This document shows positions 54,187 through 61,990 of a stretch of DNA of 64,000 bases, one piece after another (position 1 is the first letter of the stretch; each line of letters opens with the position of its first letter). Location: the NCBI RefSeq assembly GCF_002117125.1, contig NZ_CP019344.1, positions 1,633,501 through 1,697,500 on the forward strand, read 5' to 3'. This DNA comes from Nonlabens spongiae (GTDB taxonomy: Bacteria; Bacteroidota; Bacteroidia; Flavobacteriales; Flavobacteriaceae). The position numbers and the translations under genes are program-made. The notes under the pieces are model-generated. The model saw nothing but the letters and a program-made list of their open reading frames with translations. It had not been told where the DNA came from and ran no database searches.

Positions 54187-54572
54187 AGCGAGTTAATGGA
54201 ATAGGTGGGATATTCTTCAGATGCAAAGATGTTCAGAAAACTAAAGAATGGTATGCAAAGCACCTTGGTCTCAATACAGATGATTATGGATGCACCTTCT
54301 GGCTTCCCCATTTAGATAAAAAGGAAGTTGCTAGTCAACAGTGGAGCCCATTTAAAGCAGACACAAATTACTTTGGAGAATCTGATCAAGAATTCATGAT
54401 TAACTACAAGGTTGAAGATCTAGAGTCACTTCTCGAGACCTTAAAGAAAGAAGGTGTTACGATTGCGGGAGAGATGCAACAGTTTGATTATGGGTACTTT
54501 GGCTGGATCCTCGATTGTGATGGGCGGAAGGTGGAATTATGGCAGCCCAAAAACGAGCAGTTATTCAAGTAG
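54183..54572 (+). CDS. VOC (glyoxalase/bleomycin resistance) family protein
   Basis: A 129-residue vicinal-oxygen-chelate fold protein: GGIFFRCKDVQKTKEWYAKHLGL at the N-terminus, then a second betaalphabetabetabeta unit ending YGYFGWILDCDGRKVELWQP with a metal-ligand glutamate. No specific substrate can be inferred. It overlaps the dehydrogenase by 4 bp (ATGA) and is the last gene of the deaminase-ctpA cluster. Confidence 0.9.
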   Translation: MKRVNGIGGIFFRCKDVQKTKEWYAKHLGLNTDDYGCTFWLPHLDKKEVASQQWSPFKADTNYFGESDQEFMINYKVEDLESLLETLKKEGVTIAGEMQQFDYGYFGWILDCDGRKVELWQPKNEQLFK

Positions 54573-54640
54573 TTGACAAATACATAAATAGCTGATTTTC
54601 AGATTTTAAACAGCTTTAATGTTATCATTTAATCGTATTC

Positions 54641-54672
54641 TTGTAACACAGGGACATGTTAACTTAACTTTG
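54641..54672 (+). promoter_or_regulatory. Promoter of the LMW-phosphatase-like gene
   Basis: TTG, 21-nt spacer, TAACTTTG; 32-nt leader. Confidence 0.65.
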
Positions 54673-54704
54673 CGTTAACATTAAACCCAGTCCCCCAATC
54701 CAAT

Positions 54705-55115
54705 ATGAAAATCTTGGTTTTAGGTTTAGATGATGCCTACTTTGCCCCCATGCTGCGTGGCTTTTTGAATTATTATTTACCTAAGGAATATAAACTTTTC
54801 TCGGGAAAGAAGGATCACAAACCTACAGAACTTACTATTGAACTCATGGAAGATGTGGGTATTGATATCAGCAAGCGACTTTCTCAGCCAGCTGGTAAAA
54901 AAAGTTACACAGATTTCAATCTTATCATCACTACCACAGTTGAAGCTAAGAATCACCTTTCAGATTTTGAACTTTCTAAAAAAACTGAGGTAAAAAATCT
55001 TGAGTATGAACTTGACGCGTCACTAACGGGTAAAGCTTTTAAAAAACACTTAAAAAAAGCTCGCAAGCAATTACAAAAGTATGGAGAGCAGCTTATGGAA
55101 GAATCGATTCGTTAG
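54705..55115 (+). CDS. Low-molecular-weight phosphatase/ArsC-like protein without catalytic P-loop
   Basis: A 136-residue protein whose order of elements follows the LMW protein tyrosine phosphatase/arsenate reductase fold: N-terminal MKILVLG strand, an alpha helix (MLRGFLNYY), LFSGKK in the place of YSAGT, and TIELMEDVGIDISKRLS matching the family's VMxEIGIDISxxxS, then DFNLIITTT. The P-loop CxxxxxR is absent (GLDDAYFAPM at its position), so no phosphatase or reductase chemistry is expected. A very basic C-terminal helix follows. Promoter: TTG-N21-TAACTTTG at 54641-54672, leader 32 nt. Confidence 0.72.
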   Translation: MKILVLGLDDAYFAPMLRGFLNYYLPKEYKLFSGKKDHKPTELTIELMEDVGIDISKRLSQPAGKKSYTDFNLIITTTVEAKNHLSDFELSKKTEVKNLEYELDASLTGKAFKKHLKKARKQLQKYGEQLMEESIR

Positions 55116-55118
55116 AAA

Positions 55119-56234
55119 TTATTCCGGTTCATAATCCAGTGGTAGCATTCCTGAAAGATTGAGTTTACCTATAAAACCACCAAATCTGATTCCTCTAGGC
55201 GTCAAGCAGTTACCATACTCATCTAAAATGATTTTCTGGCTTTCAGATAGTTGAAAGAAAGATTGACTGTTCTTCCTACCGATGAGGATATACTCTGCCT
55301 CTCGAAAAGAAACTTCATACACATCCCCTACCTTGCGTACTCGTACATGTTCTGAAATTTCCACTGCTTTGTGTTGAAACGCTAAGTGATAGCGTTCTTT
55401 TTCTAACCTTTCATTTACCAGATCCCTGTAAAACTTCATTTCAGAAAGCTTATAGAGACGCTTTCTATTTCGTTTTCTTTTACGCTCAGAAAGGTCTTCA
55501 TTATCCATTTCAGAAAAATAACTAGAGAATTCCATGTACGATGAAATCGCGCGATGCGTAGGAATTTCAATCGCCTGATCGTCTACTTGAGTGATTACTT
55601 TTAGAGGAATTGCTTGGAATACAATCTCAAACTCACCTATATCGCAAGCTATATCATAACCTAATATCTTGTTAGTGACATGAATCGTTTGATCAGACCA
55701 TGCACTTAAAATATTGGTTTCAGGATTAAATCGCAGTTTGACATCCTGTAAATTATGTATGACACATTCTTCTGCTGCGGGTACTCTACCTAAAAAAAAT
55801 TGCTTGAAATACTTTTCTTTCTTGGCTCTTGACCAGTCGTCGTTTGCGATAAAAATGGTCTCTAATTCATCTGGCTTTTCGACAAGCTGGATCAAGCTTA
55901 GATCTGCTGAAAGTGGGCTATCGATCACGAGTTTTTCATAACCCATCATCCTAAAAACGATGGGTGCTACTACAGATTCTGGATAGTCGATCTCAAATCC
56001 ACCCTCAAACCCCGTCACCACTCCTACCGATGTCCCTGAAAGATATACCGCTACACCCGAGATAGGCACGCCATCTTTCGCATTCACGACTTTACCTGTA
56101 AGAGTGGTTTGCCCGTAGACGATTGAAGAGAAAAGTAGAAAAAGTGCTGTGGTTAATACCGCTTTCGCGAAAGCGTAATTTTTCAAAAACGTAAATGGTT
56201 TATTGAAAACAAGGTTACCTGTTCTGGCCACCAT
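55119..56234 (-). CDS. Exported carboxypeptidase-like regulatory domain protein
   Basis: A 371-residue protein: a signal peptide ending SSIVYGQ, a CarboxypepD_reg-like beta-sandwich (TLTGKVVNAKDGVPISGVAVYL, ~45-125), then an unrecognised alpha/beta region with a basic stretch (RKRKRNRKR). Such proteins are frequent near Bacteroidetes envelope genes; function unknown. ATG 56234 lies inside olsF (20-bp overlap); a TTG at 56186 would give a tidier signal peptide (MKNYAFAKAVLTTALFL). Palindrome copy 56160-56175 encodes AFAKA in this signal peptide's n-region. Co-transcribed with olsF. Confidence 0.8.
   Translation of the reverse strand: MVARTGNLVFNKPFTFLKNYAFAKAVLTTALFLLFSSIVYGQTTLTGKVVNAKDGVPISGVAVYLSGTSVGVVTGFEGGFEIDYPESVVAPIVFRMMGYEKLVIDSPLSADLSLIQLVEKPDELETIFIANDDWSRAKKEKYFKQFFLGRVPAAEECVIHNLQDVKLRFNPETNILSAWSDQTIHVTNKILGYDIACDIGEFEIVFQAIPLKVITQVDDQAIEIPTHRAISSYMEFSSYFSEMDNEDLSERKRKRNRKRLYKLSEMKFYRDLVNERLEKERYHLAFQHKAVEISEHVRVRKVGDVYEVSFREAEYILIGRKNSQSFFQLSESQKIILDEYGNCLTPRGIRFGGFIGKLNLSGMLPLDYEPE
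56160..56175. repeat. Palindrome copy 19 (in signal peptide codons)
   Basis: Perfect 16-mer, read as AFAKA. Confidence 0.97.
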
Positions 56235-58038
56235 TTTTAGATTTAAAATACTTAGACTCCATCTCAGCCTGAAACTCTTCCATTACTGGTTTTACAGTAC
56301 TTTCTGGAAGGTCTGCGATTCTTATATACATGAGACCGTCAACAGAATTATTAAACAAAGGATCAACATTGAATGCTACGACTTTTGCATTCTGCTTAAC
56401 ATACTTTTTGATCAACACTGGTAATCTCAGTTCATTAGGTTCCAGTTCATCAATCAATCGGTCAAATTTGTTCAGATCTGCCTCGCTTTCATCAAATATG
56501 AAGTCTTTGTCAGCATCTTCAAGCTTAACTCTAAAGTCCTTTTTAGGCTTCACATATTGAGCTATATAGGGATCGTAATAATTACTTTTCATGAACTCAA
56601 TCATGAGCGATTTTGAAAAGTTGGAGAACTTGTTACTGATACTTACGCCTCCTATTAAATACTTGTGATTTGGAAACCTAAGTGTACAGTGTACAATCCC
56701 TTTCCAAAGCAAGAACAACGGCATGGGTTTTTGTTGATACTCAGCAATGATGAATGCCCGTCCCATTTCAATGGATTCACTCATCATTTTATGCAGCTCT
56801 CCATCAAAACGGAAAAGTTCATTGAGGTAAAAACCATCAATACCGTGATCCTTATAGATCTGCTCCCCCATTCCCATACGGTATGCTCCAGCAATCTTCT
56901 CACTATCCTTATCCCACAAAAACATATGATGATAATAATCGTCATATTTATCGAGATCTATCGCATTATTTGTCCCCTCGCCTATCGCTCTAAATGTGAT
57001 CTCCCTCAGCCGGCCTATTTCTTTCAAAATGTGAGGAATATCGTCACTCTGCGACAAGAAAACCTCATAATTTTTTGAGATGAGTAGTCTCTTGTCATTA
57101 TTTCTCAACTTGCTGACTTCCTCAACCATAGAGGATGCGTCTCCACTCGCTACAATTTTTTTAGGAGGCTTAGGGATCTTGATATTTTTTGGAATATCGG
57201 TAAGGCGTTTGGCTTCCTTATCATAGGGTTTGGCCAGTAAATAAGTTTTTCGCCTTAGGAAATCAGTAAAATCTTGGAGATTTTCATGCTCGTTTTGAGC
57301 TTTGACGCTTATAGGGTTTCCTATACGTACTTTGATTACCCTTCGTTTTTGGGAAAGTAACTCACTGGGTAGTTTTGCAGTACGCAACGTGTCAGAAAGC
57401 TTTGCCAACCTGTAGAACATTTTACTGTTCTTGGCATGGAAATAAATGGGGATCACCGGCACATTTGCACGTTGTATCAACTTCATCGCGCTTTCTTCCC
57501 AGTCCTTATCGATGATCAATTTTCCATCGCGATAGGTACTCACTTCTCCCGCTGGAAACACACCCAGCGGCAAATCATTTTTCAAATGTCTGATCGCCTG
57601 TATAAATCCAGATGTAGATGATTTAGCATCCTTATGCTCCTCAAACGGATTCACAGGCATGATATAGGGTTTCAATGGCTCGATTCTGTGCAATAAGAAA
57701 TTAGCGATAATTTTGAAATCGGGTCTGCGATCCAAAAGTAATTTCAACAACAAAATACCATCTACACCCCCTAGCGGATGATTTGAAATAGTGATAAAAC
57801 CACCAGTCTTGGGAATACGTTTTAAATCCTCTTCAGGAATCTCAAACTCAATTTGTAGATCGTCCAGAAGTGCGTTGAGAAACTCAATATCTTTTTTATC
57901 CTTATGTCTATTATAGATGCGGTTGAGCGTAGAAATACGCAGCAGCTTCATTAAAGACCAGCCTCCCATAGTTCCTAAAAAACCATAGCGATCGATTTTT
58001 ATGGCACTTGCGATTTCTTTTGCGTTGACTAACCCCAT
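56215..58038 (-). CDS. olsF: OlsF-type bifunctional acyltransferase for ornithine lipid
   Basis: A 607-residue two-domain acyltransferase: an N-terminal PlsC-like domain with ISNHPLGGVDG (H87 and D93, the acyltransferase His-Asp motif with five intervening residues) and FPAGEVSTY, and a C-terminal GNAT/OlsB-like domain (from ~310). OlsF proteins of Flavobacterium and Serratia make ornithine lipids in one polypeptide: the C-terminal part forms lyso-ornithine lipid, the N-terminal part adds the second acyl chain. A TATATTTG box at 58063-58056 gives a 17-nt leader. Confidence 0.87.
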   Translation of the reverse strand: MGLVNAKEIASAIKIDRYGFLGTMGGWSLMKLLRISTLNRIYNRHKDKKDIEFLNALLDDLQIEFEIPEEDLKRIPKTGGFITISNHPLGGVDGILLLKLLLDRRPDFKIIANFLLHRIEPLKPYIMPVNPFEEHKDAKSSTSGFIQAIRHLKNDLPLGVFPAGEVSTYRDGKLIIDKDWEESAMKLIQRANVPVIPIYFHAKNSKMFYRLAKLSDTLRTAKLPSELLSQKRRVIKVRIGNPISVKAQNEHENLQDFTDFLRRKTYLLAKPYDKEAKRLTDIPKNIKIPKPPKKIVASGDASSMVEEVSKLRNNDKRLLISKNYEVFLSQSDDIPHILKEIGRLREITFRAIGEGTNNAIDLDKYDDYYHHMFLWDKDSEKIAGAYRMGMGEQIYKDHGIDGFYLNELFRFDGELHKMMSESIEMGRAFIIAEYQQKPMPLFLLWKGIVHCTLRFPNHKYLIGGVSISNKFSNFSKSLMIEFMKSNYYDPYIAQYVKPKKDFRVKLEDADKDFIFDESEADLNKFDRLIDELEPNELRLPVLIKKYVKQNAKVVAFNVDPLFNNSVDGLMYIRIADLPESTVKPVMEEFQAEMESKYFKSKNGGQNR

Positions 58039-58055
58039 TCTTTATTAAGTATTCT

Positions 58056-58063
58056 CAAATATA
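58056..58063 (-). promoter_or_regulatory. -7 box of olsF
   Basis: TATATTTG, 17 nt before the ATG, in the 32-bp gap after the aspartate kinase gene. Confidence 0.5.
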
Positions 58064-58070
58064 AAGCAAT

Positions 58071-59366
58071 TTATGCCGTATCGTTTTTCACGATGAGTTG
58101 TAGTGTTTCCTGAGTAAATTGTTTTAGGATAACTTCATTTGGGCTAGCAAGTTTTTGTACACTTTCATCATTATAATGTCTCACGGTGTACAGCGAGACG
58201 TTGGGAATCTTACTTACCTGATAGCGAGCTGCAAGCGCCTTAACCAGTTCATCGATCTTCTCATATTTGTCTTCTAAGCATAATGAAAAGCTAATCGCGC
58301 TGTTTTGCAACAACCCTACTTGAACTTTGTAGGTATTGAGTTCATCAAATATATCTGAGATATTGCGCTCCCCAATAAAGCTGAAATCCCGAGCTGCGAT
58401 TCGTAAGAAAATCATGTTTTTGCGCACGATAAAGCACGGCATGTGGGGCACTAGTCCGTCCTGATTTTGAATCACAGTGCCTTGCGCTTCATGGTTTACA
58501 AATGATCTAACCTTAAGAGCGATTTTCTTTCCCTGAAGCGGTTGTAAAGTTTTCGGGTGGATGACAGATGCACCGTAAAAAGCAAGCTCTATCGCCTCGC
58601 TATAAGGCATACTCTCAATTAATGTAGTGTCCTCAAACTCTCGCGGGTCTGCGTTCAGGACACCTGGAACATCTTTCCAGATTGTCACGGCCTCGGCATC
58701 AAGGCAATATGCCAGGATCCCAGCAGTATAGTCACTCCCTTCTCGACCCAGCGTGGTGGTGAGTCCATTTTCATCGCTACCTATAAATCCCTGTGTGAGG
58801 AAAAATTTCCCAGTGCAATTTTCGGTTATGGCTTTCTCGCTCTTTTTCCAATCGACGCCTGCATCTCTGTACTTATGATCGGTACGGATCAAGCCTCTCG
58901 CGTCCATCCATTCTACATCCAGACCACAGGCGTTTAGATAGGCCGCAACAATCTTGGTACTCAGCAATTCTCCATAACACACCGTCTGATCATAGACGAA
59001 ACTGTAATTTTTACTTTGGTTGCGCAGCAGCGTGCCTTTTAAGGATTCCAGAAGTCCTTTTATGGTGTTGATGATTCCGCTTTCGCGAAAGCGTAACCCA
59101 CATTCATCACCTTGATCATTTGCAAACTCCTGGAGACCACGGACCACGTTCAAGTGATAATCCAGTAAATCATCGATTTTATTAAGGTATCGAGAGTCGT
59201 CATTGCGATACAGTGCAATCACTTCTTCCAAAGCGTTTGTAGTCTTACCCATGGCACTCACGACGATGCCCAGATCAGTAGTTTCTTGAGCTTTTATGAT
59301 GCGGCAAACGTTTGCCACGCTGACGGCATCTTTTACTGATGCTCCACCAAATTTATAGATATTCAT
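58071..59366 (-). CDS. Aspartate kinase
   Basis: A 431-residue monofunctional aspartokinase of the LysC/ThrA-like fold: YKFGGASVKDA N-terminus, the GREGSDYTAGILA segment and KDVPGVLNADPR, with a C-terminal ACT regulatory part (FSFIGERNISDIFDELNTYKVQVGLLQNSAISFS). It phosphorylates aspartate for Lys, Thr and Met synthesis; the sensitivity to a given end product is not inferable. Palindrome copy 59078-59093 is read as LRFRESGII. Overlaps the GNAT gene by 4 bp. Confidence 0.93.
   Translation of the reverse strand: MNIYKFGGASVKDAVSVANVCRIIKAQETTDLGIVVSAMGKTTNALEEVIALYRNDDSRYLNKIDDLLDYHLNVVRGLQEFANDQGDECGLRFRESGIINTIKGLLESLKGTLLRNQSKNYSFVYDQTVCYGELLSTKIVAAYLNACGLDVEWMDARGLIRTDHKYRDAGVDWKKSEKAITENCTGKFFLTQGFIGSDENGLTTTLGREGSDYTAGILAYCLDAEAVTIWKDVPGVLNADPREFEDTTLIESMPYSEAIELAFYGASVIHPKTLQPLQGKKIALKVRSFVNHEAQGTVIQNQDGLVPHMPCFIVRKNMIFLRIAARDFSFIGERNISDIFDELNTYKVQVGLLQNSAISFSLCLEDKYEKIDELVKALAARYQVSKIPNVSLYTVRHYNDESVQKLASPNEVILKQFTQETLQLIVKNDTA
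59078..59093. repeat. Palindrome copy 20 (in aspartate kinase gene)
   Basis: Perfect 16-mer, read as RFRES. Confidence 0.97.
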
Positions 59367-59842
59367 AGTTGAGCTACATAATTCTTGAGTGCCACTTCAT
59401 TCATCTGGGCGATGTTCCATTGCGCATCTACCGCAGCTCCAGTGCTCTCATAAAAATCAATCGCATTTTTATTCCAGTCCAGAACGACCCACTCCACGCG
59501 ACGCACTTTTTTATTGAAGGCATGTTTCATGACGGCGCTGTATAAGGCTTTACCCACACCTTTGCCTCTCAAGCTTTGGGTAACGATAAGATCTTCTAGG
59601 TGAACGGTAAGTCCTTTCCAAGTGGAATATCTCGGGTAGCAAAGTGCCATGCCTTGCACGACTCCGTCCACTTCAGCCACAAAACAAGTGAATAGCGGTT
59701 GCTTCGCTGTCAAACCGTCGATCAAATCTTTTTCTGTGACCTCTACCGCATCAGGTTCTTTTTCAAATGTGGCAAGTTCTTGGATAAGCTCCAGCACGCG
59801 TTTCATGTCTGAAGCTTTTGCTTCTCTGATTGATAAATCCAT
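59363..59842 (-). CDS. GNAT family N-acetyltransferase (diamine/spermidine acetyltransferase-like)
   Basis: A 159-residue GNAT protein: the acetyl-CoA loop LRGKGVGKALYSAVM, upstream LEDLIVTQSL and the late VEWVVLDWNKNAIDFYESTGA, typical of SSAT-like acetyltransferases. The ORF extends to a TTG at 59848; ATG 59842 (MDLSIREAK) is used. Overlaps the aspartate kinase gene by 4 bp (ATGA), so both are translated together; the pairing suggests no clear pathway. Confidence 0.9.
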   Translation of the reverse strand: MDLSIREAKASDMKRVLELIQELATFEKEPDAVEVTEKDLIDGLTAKQPLFTCFVAEVDGVVQGMALCYPRYSTWKGLTVHLEDLIVTQSLRGKGVGKALYSAVMKHAFNKKVRRVEWVVLDWNKNAIDFYESTGAAVDAQWNIAQMNEVALKNYVAQL

Positions 59843-59915
59843 TGTCAAACTTAAGCTAACAAAAATCTGAATTATCTAGAAGGATTTCAAATAAGACTAG
59901 ACCTTTTTTTAAGAA

Positions 59916-61970
59916 TCAATATCCCAGAATTTCCTCGATTTTCGCTTTAACTTTCTCGGTACTTGGAATCATCGTCTGTTCCAGTGTGCTGTTTAACGGT
60001 ATGGCAGGCATATTTTCTGAACCTATAAGCATGACTGGCGCATCCAGTTCTCTGAAACATTCTTCTTGTATGCGGCCCTGAAGACCTCTAGAGAATCCGT
60101 TATCACTAGGTTCCTCCGTAACCACGAGACATTTTCCACATTTTTTGACGCTGGCAAAGACCGTCTCATAATCTAATGGATGTAATGTGCGTAAATCCAC
60201 GATCTCAATCTGATCTTGTAGTCCTAATTCTGCACTTGCGTTCATAGCCCAATGTACGCCCATTCCATAAGTTATTACAGACAGAGTTTCGACATCTTCT
60301 TGTTTCCAAATTTCTTGGAGCACCCATGCCTTACCAAACGGTAAAACATAATCTGCTGCCGGTTCTATACTCGTAGCTCCTTTGGTACCTGGCACCTTGC
60401 TCCAGTACAACCCTTTGTGTTCAAATATCACCACTGGATTAGGGTCATGATAAGCTGCTTTCATGAGTCCTTTTAAATCTGCTCCGTTTGAAGGGTAGGC
60501 AATCTTAAGACCGCGGATGTTAGTCACGACACTTTCAACAGAGCTGGAATGATATGGCCCGCCACTACCGTAAGCTCCTATGGGAACTCTTAAAATCATG
60601 GAAACTGGCCATTTGCCGTTACTCAGATAACAAGATCTAGACACTTCTGTAAAAAGCTGGTTCAGTCCTGGCCATATATAATCGGCAAACTGTACTTCAA
60701 CTATCGGTTTCAATCCTACGGCGCTCATTCCCGCGGTAGATCCCACGATAAATGCCTCTTGGATAGGTGTGTTGAATACTCGATGATCACCAAATTTCTG
60801 CGCCAGTGTCGCTGCCTCACGGAAAACTCCTCCCAGTCTACCTCCCACATCCTGACCGTAGAGTAGGCATTCAGGGTGCTCACGCATTAATTCTTCTATA
60901 GCAAATAAAGCGCAATCTACCATCACTACTTTTTCGGCTCCAGCTGGTGATCGCTCGCCTTTTTCTTCGGTGATTTCGGTCGGTGCAAAATCGTGGGTAA
61001 ACAGATCTTCCGGTGATGGATCGGGTTGCTCGATGGCTCGGTCTAGGTCTTTTTTGACTTCCGCTTTCGCAAAAGCGAGCATTCCATCAAGCTCGTCATC
61101 AGTAAAACCGTTATCCACCATCAATTTTCGCATAATTGGGTAGGGATCACGGGTACGTGCCTCGTCCAGATCGTCCCTATAGAATTCCATGCGCACTCCA
61201 CTTGTGTGGTGGTTCAATAATGGTACCGTGGCGTGAACCAAAAAGGGACGTCGCTCATTTCTAATTGTATCTATCACTCGACCTAGTGTCTCGTAACTCT
61301 CCTCAAAATCAGTCCCGTCAATCGTAACCGCTTCAAGTCCATGAAATCCAGATGCATACTCATAAGCATTTTGAGCGCGGGTTTCAGCAGCATTGGCACT
61401 GATATCCCAACCATTATCCTGAACTAAGTACAAAATAGGCAATCGCTTCAAGGCAGCCATTTGCATAGCCTCAGCAATTTCACCTTCAGTAACACTGGCG
61501 TCACCGAGAGAACAGAGAACGACTGGCAATTCTGAATTCTGAATTCTGAATTCTGAATTAGTTTGTTCTTTATACCAAAAACCCATCGCTGCACCGGTAG
61601 CTGGAATAGCCTGCATTCCAGTAGCACTGGACTGATGGGGGATTTTTGGTTTGTCCTCGTCTCGCAATGATGGATGCGAGTAATAAGTGCGCCCACCAGA
61701 AAACGGATCATCTTTCTTTGCTAAAAGCTGTAACATCAAATCATAAGGCGACATGCCTATTCCCAACAGCATCGCATCATCCCGATAATATGGGTAGGCA
61801 TAATCCTGAGGTTTAAGATGTATCGCCGCAGCGGTCTGGATTACCTCATGACCGCGACTGGTGGCATGTACATATTTTGAAACAAGCTTGAAGTTTTCCT
61901 CGTAGAGTTCTGCCATGGACATGGCAGTTATTAGATTTTTATATGCTTTTTCTAAAACATTCTTTTCCAT
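59916..61970 (-). CDS. Fused E1 alpha/beta subunit of a 2-oxoacid dehydrogenase
   Basis: A 684-residue single-chain E1, alpha then beta half. The thiamine-diphosphate motif in the alpha half is around VVLCSLGDASVTEGE with the metal-binding later residues; the beta half starts about residue 345 (VMVDCALFAIEELM) with the conserved FNTPIQEAFIVGSTAGMS. It decarboxylates a 2-oxoacid and acylates lipoate; branched-chain substrates are likely. A ~4.5-unit 7-bp repeat (GAATTCT, 61528-61560) adds a peptide like SEFRIQNSEL after GFWYKEQ. Variant palindrome 61062 is read as LAFAKAEVKKD. 20 bp behind the E2 gene. Confidence 0.92.
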   Translation of the reverse strand: MEKNVLEKAYKNLITAMSMAELYEENFKLVSKYVHATSRGHEVIQTAAAIHLKPQDYAYPYYRDDAMLLGIGMSPYDLMLQLLAKKDDPFSGGRTYYSHPSLRDEDKPKIPHQSSATGMQAIPATGAAMGFWYKEQTNSEFRIQNSELPVVLCSLGDASVTEGEIAEAMQMAALKRLPILYLVQDNGWDISANAAETRAQNAYEYASGFHGLEAVTIDGTDFEESYETLGRVIDTIRNERRPFLVHATVPLLNHHTSGVRMEFYRDDLDEARTRDPYPIMRKLMVDNGFTDDELDGMLAFAKAEVKKDLDRAIEQPDPSPEDLFTHDFAPTEITEEKGERSPAGAEKVVMVDCALFAIEELMREHPECLLYGQDVGGRLGGVFREAATLAQKFGDHRVFNTPIQEAFIVGSTAGMSAVGLKPIVEVQFADYIWPGLNQLFTEVSRSCYLSNGKWPVSMILRVPIGAYGSGGPYHSSSVESVVTNIRGLKIAYPSNGADLKGLMKAAYHDPNPVVIFEHKGLYWSKVPGTKGATSIEPAADYVLPFGKAWVLQEIWKQEDVETLSVITYGMGVHWAMNASAELGLQDQIEIVDLRTLHPLDYETVFASVKKCGKCLVVTEEPSDNGFSRGLQGRIQEECFRELDAPVMLIGSENMPAIPLNSTLEQTMIPSTEKVKAKIEEILGY
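61062..61077. repeat. Palindrome copy 21, variant (in fused E1 gene)
   Basis: CGCTTTCGCAAAAGCG, one mismatch at the centre; read as AFAKA. Confidence 0.9.
61528..61560 (-). repeat. GAATTCT mini-satellite inside the fused E1 gene
   Basis: About 4.5 copies of a 7-bp unit; three units make 21 bp, so the translated period is 7 residues (FRIQNSE). Confidence 0.9.
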
Positions 61971-61990
61971 GTCTTTACTATAAAAATTTA

